50,099 bases of DNA from Candidatus Yanofskyibacteriota bacterium. Lineage in GTDB: Bacteria > Patescibacteriota > Minisyncoccia > 2-02-FULL-40-12 > IGHO2-01-FULL-4-A. Shown here one piece after another: positions 9,401 to 17,307 of the stretch. The notes under the pieces were generated by a model. That model made no database searches, was not told where the DNA came from, and saw nothing but the letters and a program-made list of their open reading frames with translations. Location of the stretch: contig CAIUCV010000008.1 of NCBI GenBank assembly GCA_903897805.1, positions 1-50,099 of the forward strand. The letters run 5' to 3'. Within the stretch, counting starts at the first letter, position 1. Every line of letters begins with the position of its first letter. A program made the position numbers and the translations under genes.

Positions 9401-9964
9401 TAAAACTGGCTGTCCCGGAACTCTGGAATAGCTCGGAACCTGGCTGACTGAAGTGTAGTTGGTGCCCTTTGCGTACCAATTAAACTCACTGGTATTGATG
9501 CAGAATACCTTCTTGAAGAAGGCCGGGTCATCGGCTACTGCTTGCGCGCCCGAAGTATTTACCCAGTGCAATACACCGGTATCTTCTCCGGTTGTCTCAA
9601 CGCCGTAAACTGCCTGGTCATTTGTTTCGCAATTGCGGAACAAGCCGGAAGTTCCAAAGGCGTCTCGTGTCGCAGGCGTTACGGTCTTCACCGCGGCGAA
9701 TCCGCCGGTGAGTTGGCCGTAAAAGCCGAAAATCACGGGATTCAAGAATAATCTCTTGTATCCCCAGTCATTTACTATATACACATCCGGATCGTTGGAA
9801 CCGGCAGCACTGATCATGTTGCCTTCCTTCAATCCGTAGTCGGACGGGGCTACTGCCGAGGCATATCTGATGCCAATTAATGCGACTAATAGCACGCCGA
9901 CTGTAATTGCGATGATGGCAAGAGTTTTCTTGCTCACACCGCTGTAGACTAAAGTATTACTCAT
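6449..9964 (-). CDS. Large membrane-anchored surface protein (S-layer-like, repetitive Ser/Thr-rich beta domains)
   Basis: 1171 aa; N-terminal TM; N-terminal ~120-aa domain shared with 4990-6318; Ser/Thr/Gly/Val-rich remainder. Confidence 0.75.
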   Translation of the reverse strand: MSNTLVYSGVSKKTLAIIAITVGVLLVALIGIRYASAVAPSDYGLKEGNMISAAGSNDPDVYIVNDWGYKRLFLNPVIFGFYGQLTGGFAAVKTVTPATRDAFGTSGLFRNCETNDQAVYGVETTGEDTGVLHWVNTSGAQAVADDPAFFKKVFCINTSEFNWYAKGTNYTSVSQVPSYSRVPGQPVLTGPVTVSLASDNPPSNTLIETQAAADLLHITFSGNSTVTSVILNRLGVSSDTTLSNVYLYNGSKRLTDAATVSSGKITFSDSAGLFTVNGSVTISVKADIADSTSGQTVGVQLASVNGNAVLISGNLFSMATNPTDLATVAVGAPTPSGATTLDPQKDYAMWQSTVTIGNHDVLLKTLQLRIIGSVLPGDLQNFRLYVDGVQVGSAIAQPDSNGYLVFDFGSGMTLKTGGRVVKLVGDVISGSTRSFTVSLRQKTDISVVDSQYGVGILDSTGTYPATAPSQAVSALVQAINTGTLTITKNANSASGNIIKDATGVSLVSYKFEAWGEAMKVESLRANFAASIDPLSSLRNAAIYVDGAQVGSVQSLCENTVAAVASCSAWVTGHNGNTLYNLGSSLIVTPGTPRTVEVRADIYDNVGTNNAADGETITAAIIANTSNVQRMVSLGYASIDTPATGNTLTIKTGTFAAAKYTGYANQLVVVPKTQFKIGHWTLTAASSEDINVTAINLDMLASADFTAALTTNVFLKVYNDASTLVYTSTPKSTINDGKGSLPTVTGASNSFSVNFTIPKTKTWQVEAYANLGTPMTSDAATFNLGASGMTTGSSTTVTAADAAGQTITSTDGSLALANSANPAKALVQGGQTKTTYVFTLQPQYDDFYLDEASFNLITPTTASSSGAVAMAYLYDTTSGSVLLGSSPITSTTSGSMDFSGMNYFLPQGGGTKTLSVQVALSNVGVGANDTGGNVTVRLSHLKYRDSNGTITTYSVTPTSYTGNEMRLVKAYPTFTNVALPSTVLVAGEQTLFKTQVSATGGAVVWRKVVFTIGTTAGGATITNFKLFENGSEIDTLASKTVNFNRYYASVSKDFNTAAGTSGQLIFMFNADRAIPANGSVTLELKGEVGGTVAAGHSIVTQIANTNGSTFVNSSNVLTLGGSLTAGWRLTTTPANTTFLWSDSSSPTHSSTTDDWFTDAMVQGLATSQALYQ

Positions 9965-10219
9965 AATTGTTTTGTTTTGCTCCTCATCGCTCTCTTGTTC
10001 TACGACCAGAGAGCAACAAAGAAATTAATAATTCATCGGGTGAGAGTCTTGTTTCCTACCGCGCCAATTGTGTTTAGAGTTTGCTTTTCGACCGCAAGCC
10101 CTAAATTTCGGCGCAGATATTCGACCATTAAGACCTCAATCAAAATTCAAATGAAAAAACTGTTTTACTAACTACCTGCAACTTTTATCAAATTTTCAAC
10201 GTTCCATCCTTGTGTAAAC

Positions 10220-10274
10220 CAGTGCTAGGGATCTGTTTTCTTTCTACTAAATTCTTGTGAAATCCCTAACACTG
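10220..10274. repeat. 13-bp inverted repeat in the upstream region of the large surface protein gene
   Basis: CAGTGCTAGGGAT (10220-10232) / ATCCCTAACACTG (10262-10274), one G-U/mismatch position. Confidence 0.7.
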
Positions 10275-10505
10275 ACCTGCAAAAACGACAAAACAACCAA
10301 AATGGCTATACCCAAACGGTTGCGCTAAAATACTTAATAATCACCATATTTTCCTGTTATTTTGCTGAAATCTAACGTCTATTTACTCATTAAACAGGGT
10401 TGCATATAAATCCTAGCAAATGCCGGTATCCAAGTCAAACCCTGCGTGGATATAACTTTACCCCTTAAATATTAACAGAAAACAACACTGGCACAAACAC
10501 CTGTA

Positions 10506-10578
10506 TGTGGATAATTTTCTGCACTTATATTAATTATACTTCCCCCTCATTTCCCCACAAGCCCTATACTGTGGATAA
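10506..10578 (-). promoter_or_regulatory. Two perfect DnaA-box-like 9-mers (TTATCCACA on minus strand)
   Basis: TGTGGATAA at 10506-10514 and 10570-10578 flanking AT-rich sequence. Confidence 0.55.
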
Positions 10579-10598
10579 GATTGAGAAAGCTAAATGGC

Positions 10599-13500
10599 TC
10601 AATAATCGGCGATTTTCAGCAATTTTCCGCCGGCACTACTCCCAACGCCTATAAAAACAGCATTTTCCCCCAAAACTGGATAAAGATCAGTAGCCACGCC
10701 GAGGTCTATAATCCAGCGCTTTTGACCGTTTTTATCCAAGCTGTAAACCTTGCCGTTCTTGGTCGCAAAATACAGGTTTCCGCCGGCGCCTACGGCAATC
10801 TGCCCATTGACCGGCGAATCAACCGGAAAAGTCCATATTTTGGACTTGTCGGTCTTGTTCAAGGCTATGACCGCTTGGCCGGAGGCGGGGTTTTGGAGAG
10901 TAAAATCAATACCCACGACCAAGAGGTCGTTTAAAACCGCCACTTTTGTGGTCGCCGAGCCCCCAAAAGCGAATGATTGGCTGCTTATTGCCCCGTCCAA
11001 GCGGTTGACGGAGATTATATGCCCGGCCGTTGTCGCGGTGTAAAACTTATCGGTTGCTTTGTCGTAGACCAGATCAAAGGCCCAGCCGTCTGACACTTCG
11101 CTATGCCAAACAACTGTGCCATCGTCGCCACTTAGGCGGTAAAACTCGGGCAAACGGGTAGCACCGTCTGCGGCAAGATAAACATCATTGTCCTCGTCGC
11201 CGGCTATGGTAACCGGAGTAGAGCTAAAAGCATAGAGACCTTGAGCTTGCCATTTTCTGGTACCGTCTGGCCCAACTTTGGTAACCATCTCATTTGCCCG
11301 GATATTACCCTCTGAGGTAAAGTACGCGCCACCATCCTCATCAACGCTGACACCATTAACACGAGTGGTATCATACTGCCACCGCAGTGTACCGTCCTCT
11401 GGGTTTAGCGCGTAAACCCCAGGACCAGACAAATGGCCAAAATAAACCACGCCGTCATCCGATACGGCCGGAGTTGACGGCTCGCCCGAGTATTGCTCCT
11501 CAAAAAAGGGCCATTTTTCGGTTCTGTCTGGATTGACGGCGTACAATCGGGATTTATTAGTCAGATTATTCGGTGCGCCAAAATATATCGTGCCATCTTT
11601 GGCGGCAACTGGTTGATTAATATAATACGTATTCGGGGCCTCAAATTGCCAAACTATGTTGCCTGGGGTTGGGGTAGGTGTCGGGGTTGGGGTAGGTGTT
11701 GTGTTTTCAGCCATATATATGCTGTTTTGAGCGCCGGGCGTGCCGTTTATCGGATTACCGCCGGCATCGTGGCCGTTGCGGATAATACCGTTATTTGACG
11801 CCCAATTAGTCGGGTCATTACCTGCTTTGGCCGGGTTAATACGCTCCATCGTAAATCTTGCCCAGCTTTCATCATCCGCCTTATCATTTTTCCCGGCATA
11901 CCAGCCGTCAGTAGATTTTGATACCAAATCGGAGAGATTCCCATTTTTATCCCTTAATTCCAGAACTTCGCCATCGTTATTCAAGGCGCCGGTGTAAATC
12001 TGACCACTGGCAATTTTATCCGATATTATGTCCGATACAGTCGTGTCATCCGTGCGCTCCAACAGGAAAAACCCAAACGGTTCAATGCTTTTTGAGGCGA
12101 ATGTGATGTCGGGACTAGGGTTCTCACCGGTTAAAGAACACAGACGCCAACCGGTTAAATTAACTGATTTTGAGGAAACGTTGTACAATTCCAGCCATTC
12201 GTCATCGCTTGAAATCGCCGTCCCCATCCAGGCAATTTCGTTAATTACTACGGCTGGGGCTCCCGATTGTTCCGATTGGGGTGAAGGAGTCGGCGAGGAA
12301 CTGGGTGAAGGGGTTGGAGTGGGGGTAAGAGTTGAAGTTGTCCCGCCGCCCCCACCGCCACCGCCTCCGCCAGAACTCCCGCCACTAGAAACTATGTCGC
12401 CAGAACCCGAAAATGATTGCACGGGGGAGGAACTTGGATGGGGAGCGGGAGTCACAAACACGGATGGTGTCGGTAAGGGTGTCAATGGTGTCGGCGATGG
12501 TGTCGGTAAGGGTGTCGCAGATGGCGTCAATGATGTCGGGGGATTACTGACGCTCTCTCCCAACACCATTGGCCTGCTCATTGGTTCTTTTAAAATAGAG
12601 TCAATCAGCGCTGGGTCAAACTTTAATTGTAATCCACCTTGGCCCGAAAAGCCCAAAAACCCCAAAAACCTTTCAATTAAGCTAGGTTCATGATAAACCC
12701 ATTCATTTTTCGGGTATTCCCTATTAACTTTTTCCGCCTGGTCCAAAAACAGCTTCAACGCCCCCGCACCATTGGGAACAAAATCTTTTGACAGACGAGA
12801 CCAGTAGTCGTCAAGGACAAGGGGATCGTTAATAGAAAAATACCTCTCGTCAGCTAAATTTCTTACTAGTGACTTGGCTAATTTTTTTACTAAAAAATAA
12901 TTTCCCTGCTTATCTCTCTTGTATCCAAAAGCCACCAATTCGCTTCCATTCTGCTTATACTCCCAATTATACTCCCAAAAATCCACAACTGGTTTTGTAT
13001 ATCTTTCTACAAAAATTGTATCCTCACTAAAAAAGTATCCATTAGAATATTGAGCAATTTTGTCAAAATAACTCCCCAAACTATTTAACGAAACAGATTT
13101 AGTGCCGTTTGCAAAAATTTTACCCGCAATATCCAGATTCGCCGGGTTCCATTTCGCCATTGCTTTTTCATAAGGGCTCTCCATGCCTTCAAATGGTAGG
13201 TGGGTATCACCTCTTGTATGATCGGGCACATTGGCATCCTCCAGCAAATGCATGATGTGGCCCATCGCAATCATCGCTCTTTTCCTGTCACCGACGGTAT
13301 AATCGTAAAGCGCCCGCTGATATGAATAGTCGTCGGGAGAAAGGTTATCGTTGTTGACCATTGCGGCAAAGCCGGCGACTTGAGATTCGACAAATGCTCT
13401 TTGGAGAAGCGAACTATAGGCCCATTCCTTGGACGACGTATAGCCAAGCCAGCCTTGATTGTAAATCGGGTCATAAAAATGGTTGAGAGACCTTATCCCC

Positions 13501-13721
13501 ATATCTTCGTCAACAGCTCCCTGAATTAGCCATTTTTTATCGTTTTCGGTTAGTAGATTGCTTGGAAAATTCAGGTTATAGAAATCAACGGCCTCGTCAG
13601 TCAGCGCCGGGTGAGTAGTTTGCTGGTTATAGCCTTTTGCAAAATTCAAGTAAACAAAAAGGGCACCTCCGATAAGTGCCCCTCCAAGCACTAGTTTATA
13701 AATTGTTTTTCTACGTTTCAT
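10599..13721 (-). CDS. Multidomain exported protein: zinc-dependent phospholipase C-like domain, Pro-rich linkers, lamin-tail domain, PQQ-like beta-propeller
   Basis: TTHPALTDEAVDFYN, LNHFYDP, MGHIMHLLEDANVPDHTRGDTH; INEIAWMGTAISSDDEWLELYNVSSKSVNLTGWRL; repeated DGTxxWQ / VYALN blades. Confidence 0.75.
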   Translation of the reverse strand: MKRRKTIYKLVLGGALIGGALFVYLNFAKGYNQQTTHPALTDEAVDFYNLNFPSNLLTENDKKWLIQGAVDEDMGIRSLNHFYDPIYNQGWLGYTSSKEWAYSSLLQRAFVESQVAGFAAMVNNDNLSPDDYSYQRALYDYTVGDRKRAMIAMGHIMHLLEDANVPDHTRGDTHLPFEGMESPYEKAMAKWNPANLDIAGKIFANGTKSVSLNSLGSYFDKIAQYSNGYFFSEDTIFVERYTKPVVDFWEYNWEYKQNGSELVAFGYKRDKQGNYFLVKKLAKSLVRNLADERYFSINDPLVLDDYWSRLSKDFVPNGAGALKLFLDQAEKVNREYPKNEWVYHEPSLIERFLGFLGFSGQGGLQLKFDPALIDSILKEPMSRPMVLGESVSNPPTSLTPSATPLPTPSPTPLTPLPTPSVFVTPAPHPSSSPVQSFSGSGDIVSSGGSSGGGGGGGGGGTTSTLTPTPTPSPSSSPTPSPQSEQSGAPAVVINEIAWMGTAISSDDEWLELYNVSSKSVNLTGWRLCSLTGENPSPDITFASKSIEPFGFFLLERTDDTTVSDIISDKIASGQIYTGALNNDGEVLELRDKNGNLSDLVSKSTDGWYAGKNDKADDESWARFTMERINPAKAGNDPTNWASNNGIIRNGHDAGGNPINGTPGAQNSIYMAENTTPTPTPTPTPTPGNIVWQFEAPNTYYINQPVAAKDGTIYFGAPNNLTNKSRLYAVNPDRTEKWPFFEEQYSGEPSTPAVSDDGVVYFGHLSGPGVYALNPEDGTLRWQYDTTRVNGVSVDEDGGAYFTSEGNIRANEMVTKVGPDGTRKWQAQGLYAFSSTPVTIAGDEDNDVYLAADGATRLPEFYRLSGDDGTVVWHSEVSDGWAFDLVYDKATDKFYTATTAGHIISVNRLDGAISSQSFAFGGSATTKVAVLNDLLVVGIDFTLQNPASGQAVIALNKTDKSKIWTFPVDSPVNGQIAVGAGGNLYFATKNGKVYSLDKNGQKRWIIDLGVATDLYPVLGENAVFIGVGSSAGGKLLKIADY

Positions 13722-14311
13722 AAGACGCTAATTTTCCAAATATTACTGAACTTATTTTTATTGAAGATGATTTCTGCACTAAATTCTCCTGCCGGGTGGG
13801 TTAATTTTTGAGTTTGTCCGTTGCCTAGTGGAAGTTCCTCTACAAACGGGGTCTTTACTACATAATTATATGTAAAAGCCGCGGTTTCATCGCTAGTGTT
13901 GTTTAATTTCCAATTGTTTTTGTTGTTTTCTAATTCTGCGGTCAAATTGCTCAAAAGAGCCTTGCTTTTATATTCCTCCAGTGTTTTTAACCAACTCTCC
14001 TGTTTTTCTAGCACAAAATACTTGCTTGCCAGCTCAACGTCTCCTTTTTCCAGCGCCGCGATGAACATATCAAAGGTTTCCTCGGGGGTTTTGCCGCCAT
14101 ATTTGTCATTGCGGTAAAGTTCTTGCAATTGGCTTTGTAAGGCCCGCGCTGCCCGCCAGTTCTGCAACTTCTTCAACCAAGGACTAGCATTTAGCATGCC
14201 CCAAATAACAAATGCGGCCACAATCGCCAAAATAAAAACGACAATCCAGTGTTTGCCGAACTGCCGCCAATTGATTTTTTTGATTCCTTCAGAACCGGAA
14301 GGGTTTTCCAT
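13718..14311 (-). CDS. Hypothetical single-TM protein, ATGA-overlapped with 10599-13721
   Basis: 197 aa, N-terminal TM; stop overlaps the next start codon. Confidence 0.7.
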   Translation of the reverse strand: MENPSGSEGIKKINWRQFGKHWIVVFILAIVAAFVIWGMLNASPWLKKLQNWRAARALQSQLQELYRNDKYGGKTPEETFDMFIAALEKGDVELASKYFVLEKQESWLKTLEEYKSKALLSNLTAELENNKNNWKLNNTSDETAAFTYNYVVKTPFVEELPLGNGQTQKLTHPAGEFSAEIIFNKNKFSNIWKISVL

Positions 14312-14422
14312 CTAAGTCTTAGCTATTTTATTTAATTATTGTAACACTTAATTAAAAATTAAAAAGTTGGAAATCCAACCTTATTCCAAACAAAATTCCC
14401 CGTCAACACCCCAATACCCAAC

Positions 14423-14455
14423 TTATCCACCGACTTATCCACAATTTTATCCACA
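14423..14455 (+). promoter_or_regulatory. Three DnaA-box-like 9-mers at exact 12-bp spacing
   Basis: TTATCCACC 14423-14431, TTATCCACA 14435-14443, TTATCCACA 14447-14455. Confidence 0.55.
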
Positions 14456-14468
14456 ACCCCATTTATTC

Positions 14469-14485
14469 ACGTCTTGCGATGACGT
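14469..14485 (+). repeat. REP-like palindrome, copy 1 (upstream of RAYT)
   Basis: ACGTC TTGCGAT GACGT. Confidence 0.85.
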
Positions 14486-14510
14486 TGATAGGAAGCTATT
14501 ATCTTGGCAA

Positions 14511-15200
14511 ATGGAAATATATCACACTTTAAATCGCGGGGTGGATAAACGAGAAATTTTCATGGATAATCAGGACCGCTTTCGTTTTATCCATGATCTA
14601 TACGTATTCAATGATAGTGATTTAATAAATACGGGTTACTGGGATTTTAAAAAAGCGAATGACTCCGGACTCAACGTCATCGCAAGACGTAGCATCGAGA
14701 AAAAACGAAGAAAAATGCTTGTCGATATCCACGCTTTTTGTTTGATGTCTAACCACTATCATCTTTTACTAAGTCCCAAAATTAAAGGTGGAATTCCAAA
14801 GTTTATGAAGAAGTTAAACATGGGCTATGCAAGATACTTTAACGAAAGGTACAAAAGAAAAGGAGCACTATTTGAAGGAAGGTACAAATCTATACCCGTA
14901 ATGAGTGAGGAACATTTTGGATTTATTCCTCAATACATCCACTTTAATCCGCTAGATCTAATAAGTCCGGAATGGCGGAAAAATCAATTAGTTGATTATC
15001 AAAAAGCGATAAATTTCTTGGAATCATACCGTTGGAGCAGCTATTTAGATTATGTTGGAAAGAAAAATTTTCCCTCGGTGACTAACCGTGGGTTTATATT
15101 AGACTGCTTTGGAGGAGTTAAACAATATGAAAACGATACTAAAAAATACCTGGAAGAATTAGACATAAAAAGCTTGGGAAAATTAACTTTAGAATCCTAG
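14511..15200 (+). mobile_element. REP-associated tyrosine transposase (RAYT, Y1_Tnp/IS200-like)
   Basis: HTLNRGVDKREIFMDNQDRFRFIHDL, HAFCLMSNHYHLLL (HxH-like), FEGRYKSIPV, YIHFNPL; probable start is ATG 14511, in frame with the listed ORF 14367-15200. Confidence 0.85.
14674..14690 (-). repeat. REP-like palindrome, copy 2, inverted, inside the RAYT ORF
   Basis: ACGTCATCGCAAGACGT = reverse complement of copies 1 and 3. Confidence 0.85.
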
Positions 15201-15207
15201 CCAATTC

Positions 15208-15224
15208 ACGTCTTGCGATGACGT
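15208..15224 (+). repeat. REP-like palindrome, copy 3 (just after RAYT stop)
   Basis: ACGTCTTGCGATGACGT; flanking ATTC also shared with copy 1. Confidence 0.85.
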
Positions 15225-15228
15225 AAGA

Positions 15229-15861
15229 TTATAAGACGGCGTAGAAGACTTTTTTGCCATCGGCGATCCTTTTTATTATATTCGCTCTTGCCAGATCGCT
15301 AAGCTTCTTTTTTAGGGTCCGGCGGCCGATGTGGCTGAACCGGCTGAATACCTCCAGATTTTGAGTCCGCTCTTTGCTTTTAATGAACTCCGAAACTTCT
15401 TGATGGGTCTGGCCTAATTTAGGCGGATCTAATTTCGGTTGGTTTAATTTTGGCAAGCGGCGCAAATTGGTTTTCCTTATCTTCAGAGGAACCGGCTTCT
15501 CCGTCTCGGTTATGAGCCGCACCGTTGGTTGGCAAGCGTTCAAAACCGACAGCTTCAGCAAAAGCAGGTTTTTTTCCAGGAGTAGGGAAGTGGGCGGTTT
15601 TGCTAAACCGAGATGCCCCATAATATCCAGCAGATTTAAAATATTTTGAACCCGAAGAGTTAATTGTTTCCCAGATTGTGCGACGTAACCCGCATGCCTC
15701 CCCCCTTCACGCCTCAAGAAAAAAATAAACTCCGACAACAAGCTGTCGGATTCTTTGGCACACAACTGAGAAAAAAAACCGTCCTCTATGTTCAGGACAA
15801 TCTTATTTAACAGGCGGGAGCACCTGCCAAAAATTTCCACCGTTCCCCTTCCCGATTTCAT
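15229..15861 (-). CDS. Winged-helix-like hypothetical DNA-binding protein
   Basis: C-terminal FSRFSHIGRRTLKKKLSDLARANIIKRIADGKKVFYAVL. Confidence 0.5.
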   Translation of the reverse strand: MKSGRGTVEIFGRCSRLLNKIVLNIEDGFFSQLCAKESDSLLSEFIFFLRREGGRHAGYVAQSGKQLTLRVQNILNLLDIMGHLGLAKPPTSLLLEKNLLLLKLSVLNACQPTVRLITETEKPVPLKIRKTNLRRLPKLNQPKLDPPKLGQTHQEVSEFIKSKERTQNLEVFSRFSHIGRRTLKKKLSDLARANIIKRIADGKKVFYAVL

Positions 15862-15895
15862 GCCCTATTCTTACTACAACTGTGCCAGTCAGTCA

Positions 15896-15947
15896 ACCCC
15901 ATCAAATAACTCTTTTAGAGTTCCCGCTTTGCGGGATTTGACGGGGT
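15896..15947 (+). repeat. 52-nt two-hairpin palindromic element, copy A (intergenic)
   Basis: ACCCCATCAAAT | AACTC TTTTA GAGTT | CCCGC TTT GCGGG | ATTTGACGGGGT, contiguous. Confidence 0.85.
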
Positions 15948-15956
15948 CAATTTGGC

Positions 15957-17195
15957 CTATAACGGCCGCTCTGCCAAAGTAACCTGAACTGTTTTTTCCT
16001 GGCCTCCGCTTAATACTTTCAGCGTAACCGCATCTCCTACATTATGGGACTGGGTTGCTTGGGCTAAATCGTTATTTTGGTCAATCTTTTTCCCGTCTAT
16101 CTCCAAGATAATATCGCCTTCCTTAATCCCCGCTTTGTCCGCAGGCGAATTTGGGGCAACAGCTACATCGCTTGCACCGCTTCCACGAGTTACGAGCGCG
16201 CCATAATTAACCGACAAATTATTTTTCTGTTTTATGTCGTCGGTGACCAAAACATAACGGATGCCTAAATAGGGGTAACTTATTTTCCCGGTGGTTTCCA
16301 CCTGACTAATGTCTTTTTTCGCCTGATTTATCGGAATGGCAAAGCCGATATTTTGCGCTCCTTGCACAATAGCGGCATTCATGCCAATCACTTGTCCGGC
16401 AAGATTTAAGAGCGGCCCGCCCGAATTGCCCGGATTAATTGCGGCATCGGTTTGAATAACCTCACTTAATGTTTCCGAAGAACCGCCGCCTTCCGAAGCC
16501 GTAATGGATCTTGAAAGACCCGAAATGACCCCTTTGGAAACCGAGTTTGAAAACTGACCGAGAGCATTGCCGATGGCAATGACCGTCTGACCGATTTGCA
16601 AGTTGGCGGAATCGCCCAAAGTTAATGCCGACAAACCGGAGGCGTTGATTTTCACAACGGCCAGATCCTGCACCGGGTCTCTCGCCAACACTTGGGCGGG
16701 GTATTTTTTGCCATCGTTAGTAATGACGGTATAGTTGGCGCCACTGATGTTTACAACGTGCTTATTCGTCAGAATCAATCCGCTGGCATCAATGATGAAA
16801 CCTGAGCCGGCCGCGACTTGCTGAGTTTGGGTTTTGGGCGGTTGAGAGGGTGTGTCGCATTGATTGCCTAAAAATTGCTTGAAAAACGGGTCATCGCAAA
16901 ATTGCTGGAAAGGATTCTGCTGTTCCACAATGGCGACATCTTTGGTCGCGACGATACTGACAACGGCAGGCGAGGCCCGCTTGACCGCGCTTACAACCTT
17001 GGACTCTTCGTCGGTAACCGGCTGATAGGCGTTGCTTTTAGCTCCCGTAAGATGCTGTATCAACGGCGCCGCGCCTTGGTTAAAAAATGTTGCCCCGTAA
17101 TACCCGAAAACCCCGCCGACGACCGCGGAAACCAAAAAGCTTACGATTACTGTCATAATCAGCTTATTTTTAAACATTCGTTTTAAGTTTTTCAT
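15957..17195 (-). CDS. HtrA/DegP-like trypsin-like serine protease with PDZ domain
   Basis: GSGFIIDASGLILTNKHVV, DLAVVKI, NPGNSGGPLLNLAGQVIGMN, C-terminal PDZ (SPADKAGIKEGDIILEIDGKKI). Confidence 0.93.
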   Translation of the reverse strand: MKNLKRMFKNKLIMTVIVSFLVSAVVGGVFGYYGATFFNQGAAPLIQHLTGAKSNAYQPVTDEESKVVSAVKRASPAVVSIVATKDVAIVEQQNPFQQFCDDPFFKQFLGNQCDTPSQPPKTQTQQVAAGSGFIIDASGLILTNKHVVNISGANYTVITNDGKKYPAQVLARDPVQDLAVVKINASGLSALTLGDSANLQIGQTVIAIGNALGQFSNSVSKGVISGLSRSITASEGGGSSETLSEVIQTDAAINPGNSGGPLLNLAGQVIGMNAAIVQGAQNIGFAIPINQAKKDISQVETTGKISYPYLGIRYVLVTDDIKQKNNLSVNYGALVTRGSGASDVAVAPNSPADKAGIKEGDIILEIDGKKIDQNNDLAQATQSHNVGDAVTLKVLSGGQEKTVQVTLAERPL

Positions 17196-17307
17196 AATAG
17201 TTATTTTAGCTTTTTTTTAAAAAAAATCAACCTCTTTACTTGCTTTTATAGATATTATTTTATATAAGTAAGAGATAGGTAAGAGAATCGTTAAATAAGG
17301 AGGGCGC

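Noticed and set aside
6528-9751. Many plus-strand ORFs (60-130 aa) opposite the 1171-aa surface gene
   Set aside because: Antisense shadow ORFs with no start-site support; composition follows the codon structure of the minus-strand gene.
14367-14510. N-terminal extension of the RAYT ORF (MEIQPYSKQNSPSTPQYPTYPP...)
   Set aside because: It covers the DnaA-box-like array and a REP palindrome; the transposase homology begins at ATG 14511.
15415-15460. Three 15-bp units (PKLNQ/PKLDP/PKLGQ) in the winged-helix-like gene
   Set aside because: Short in-frame coding repeat explained by a simple linker duplication; no wider pattern seen.
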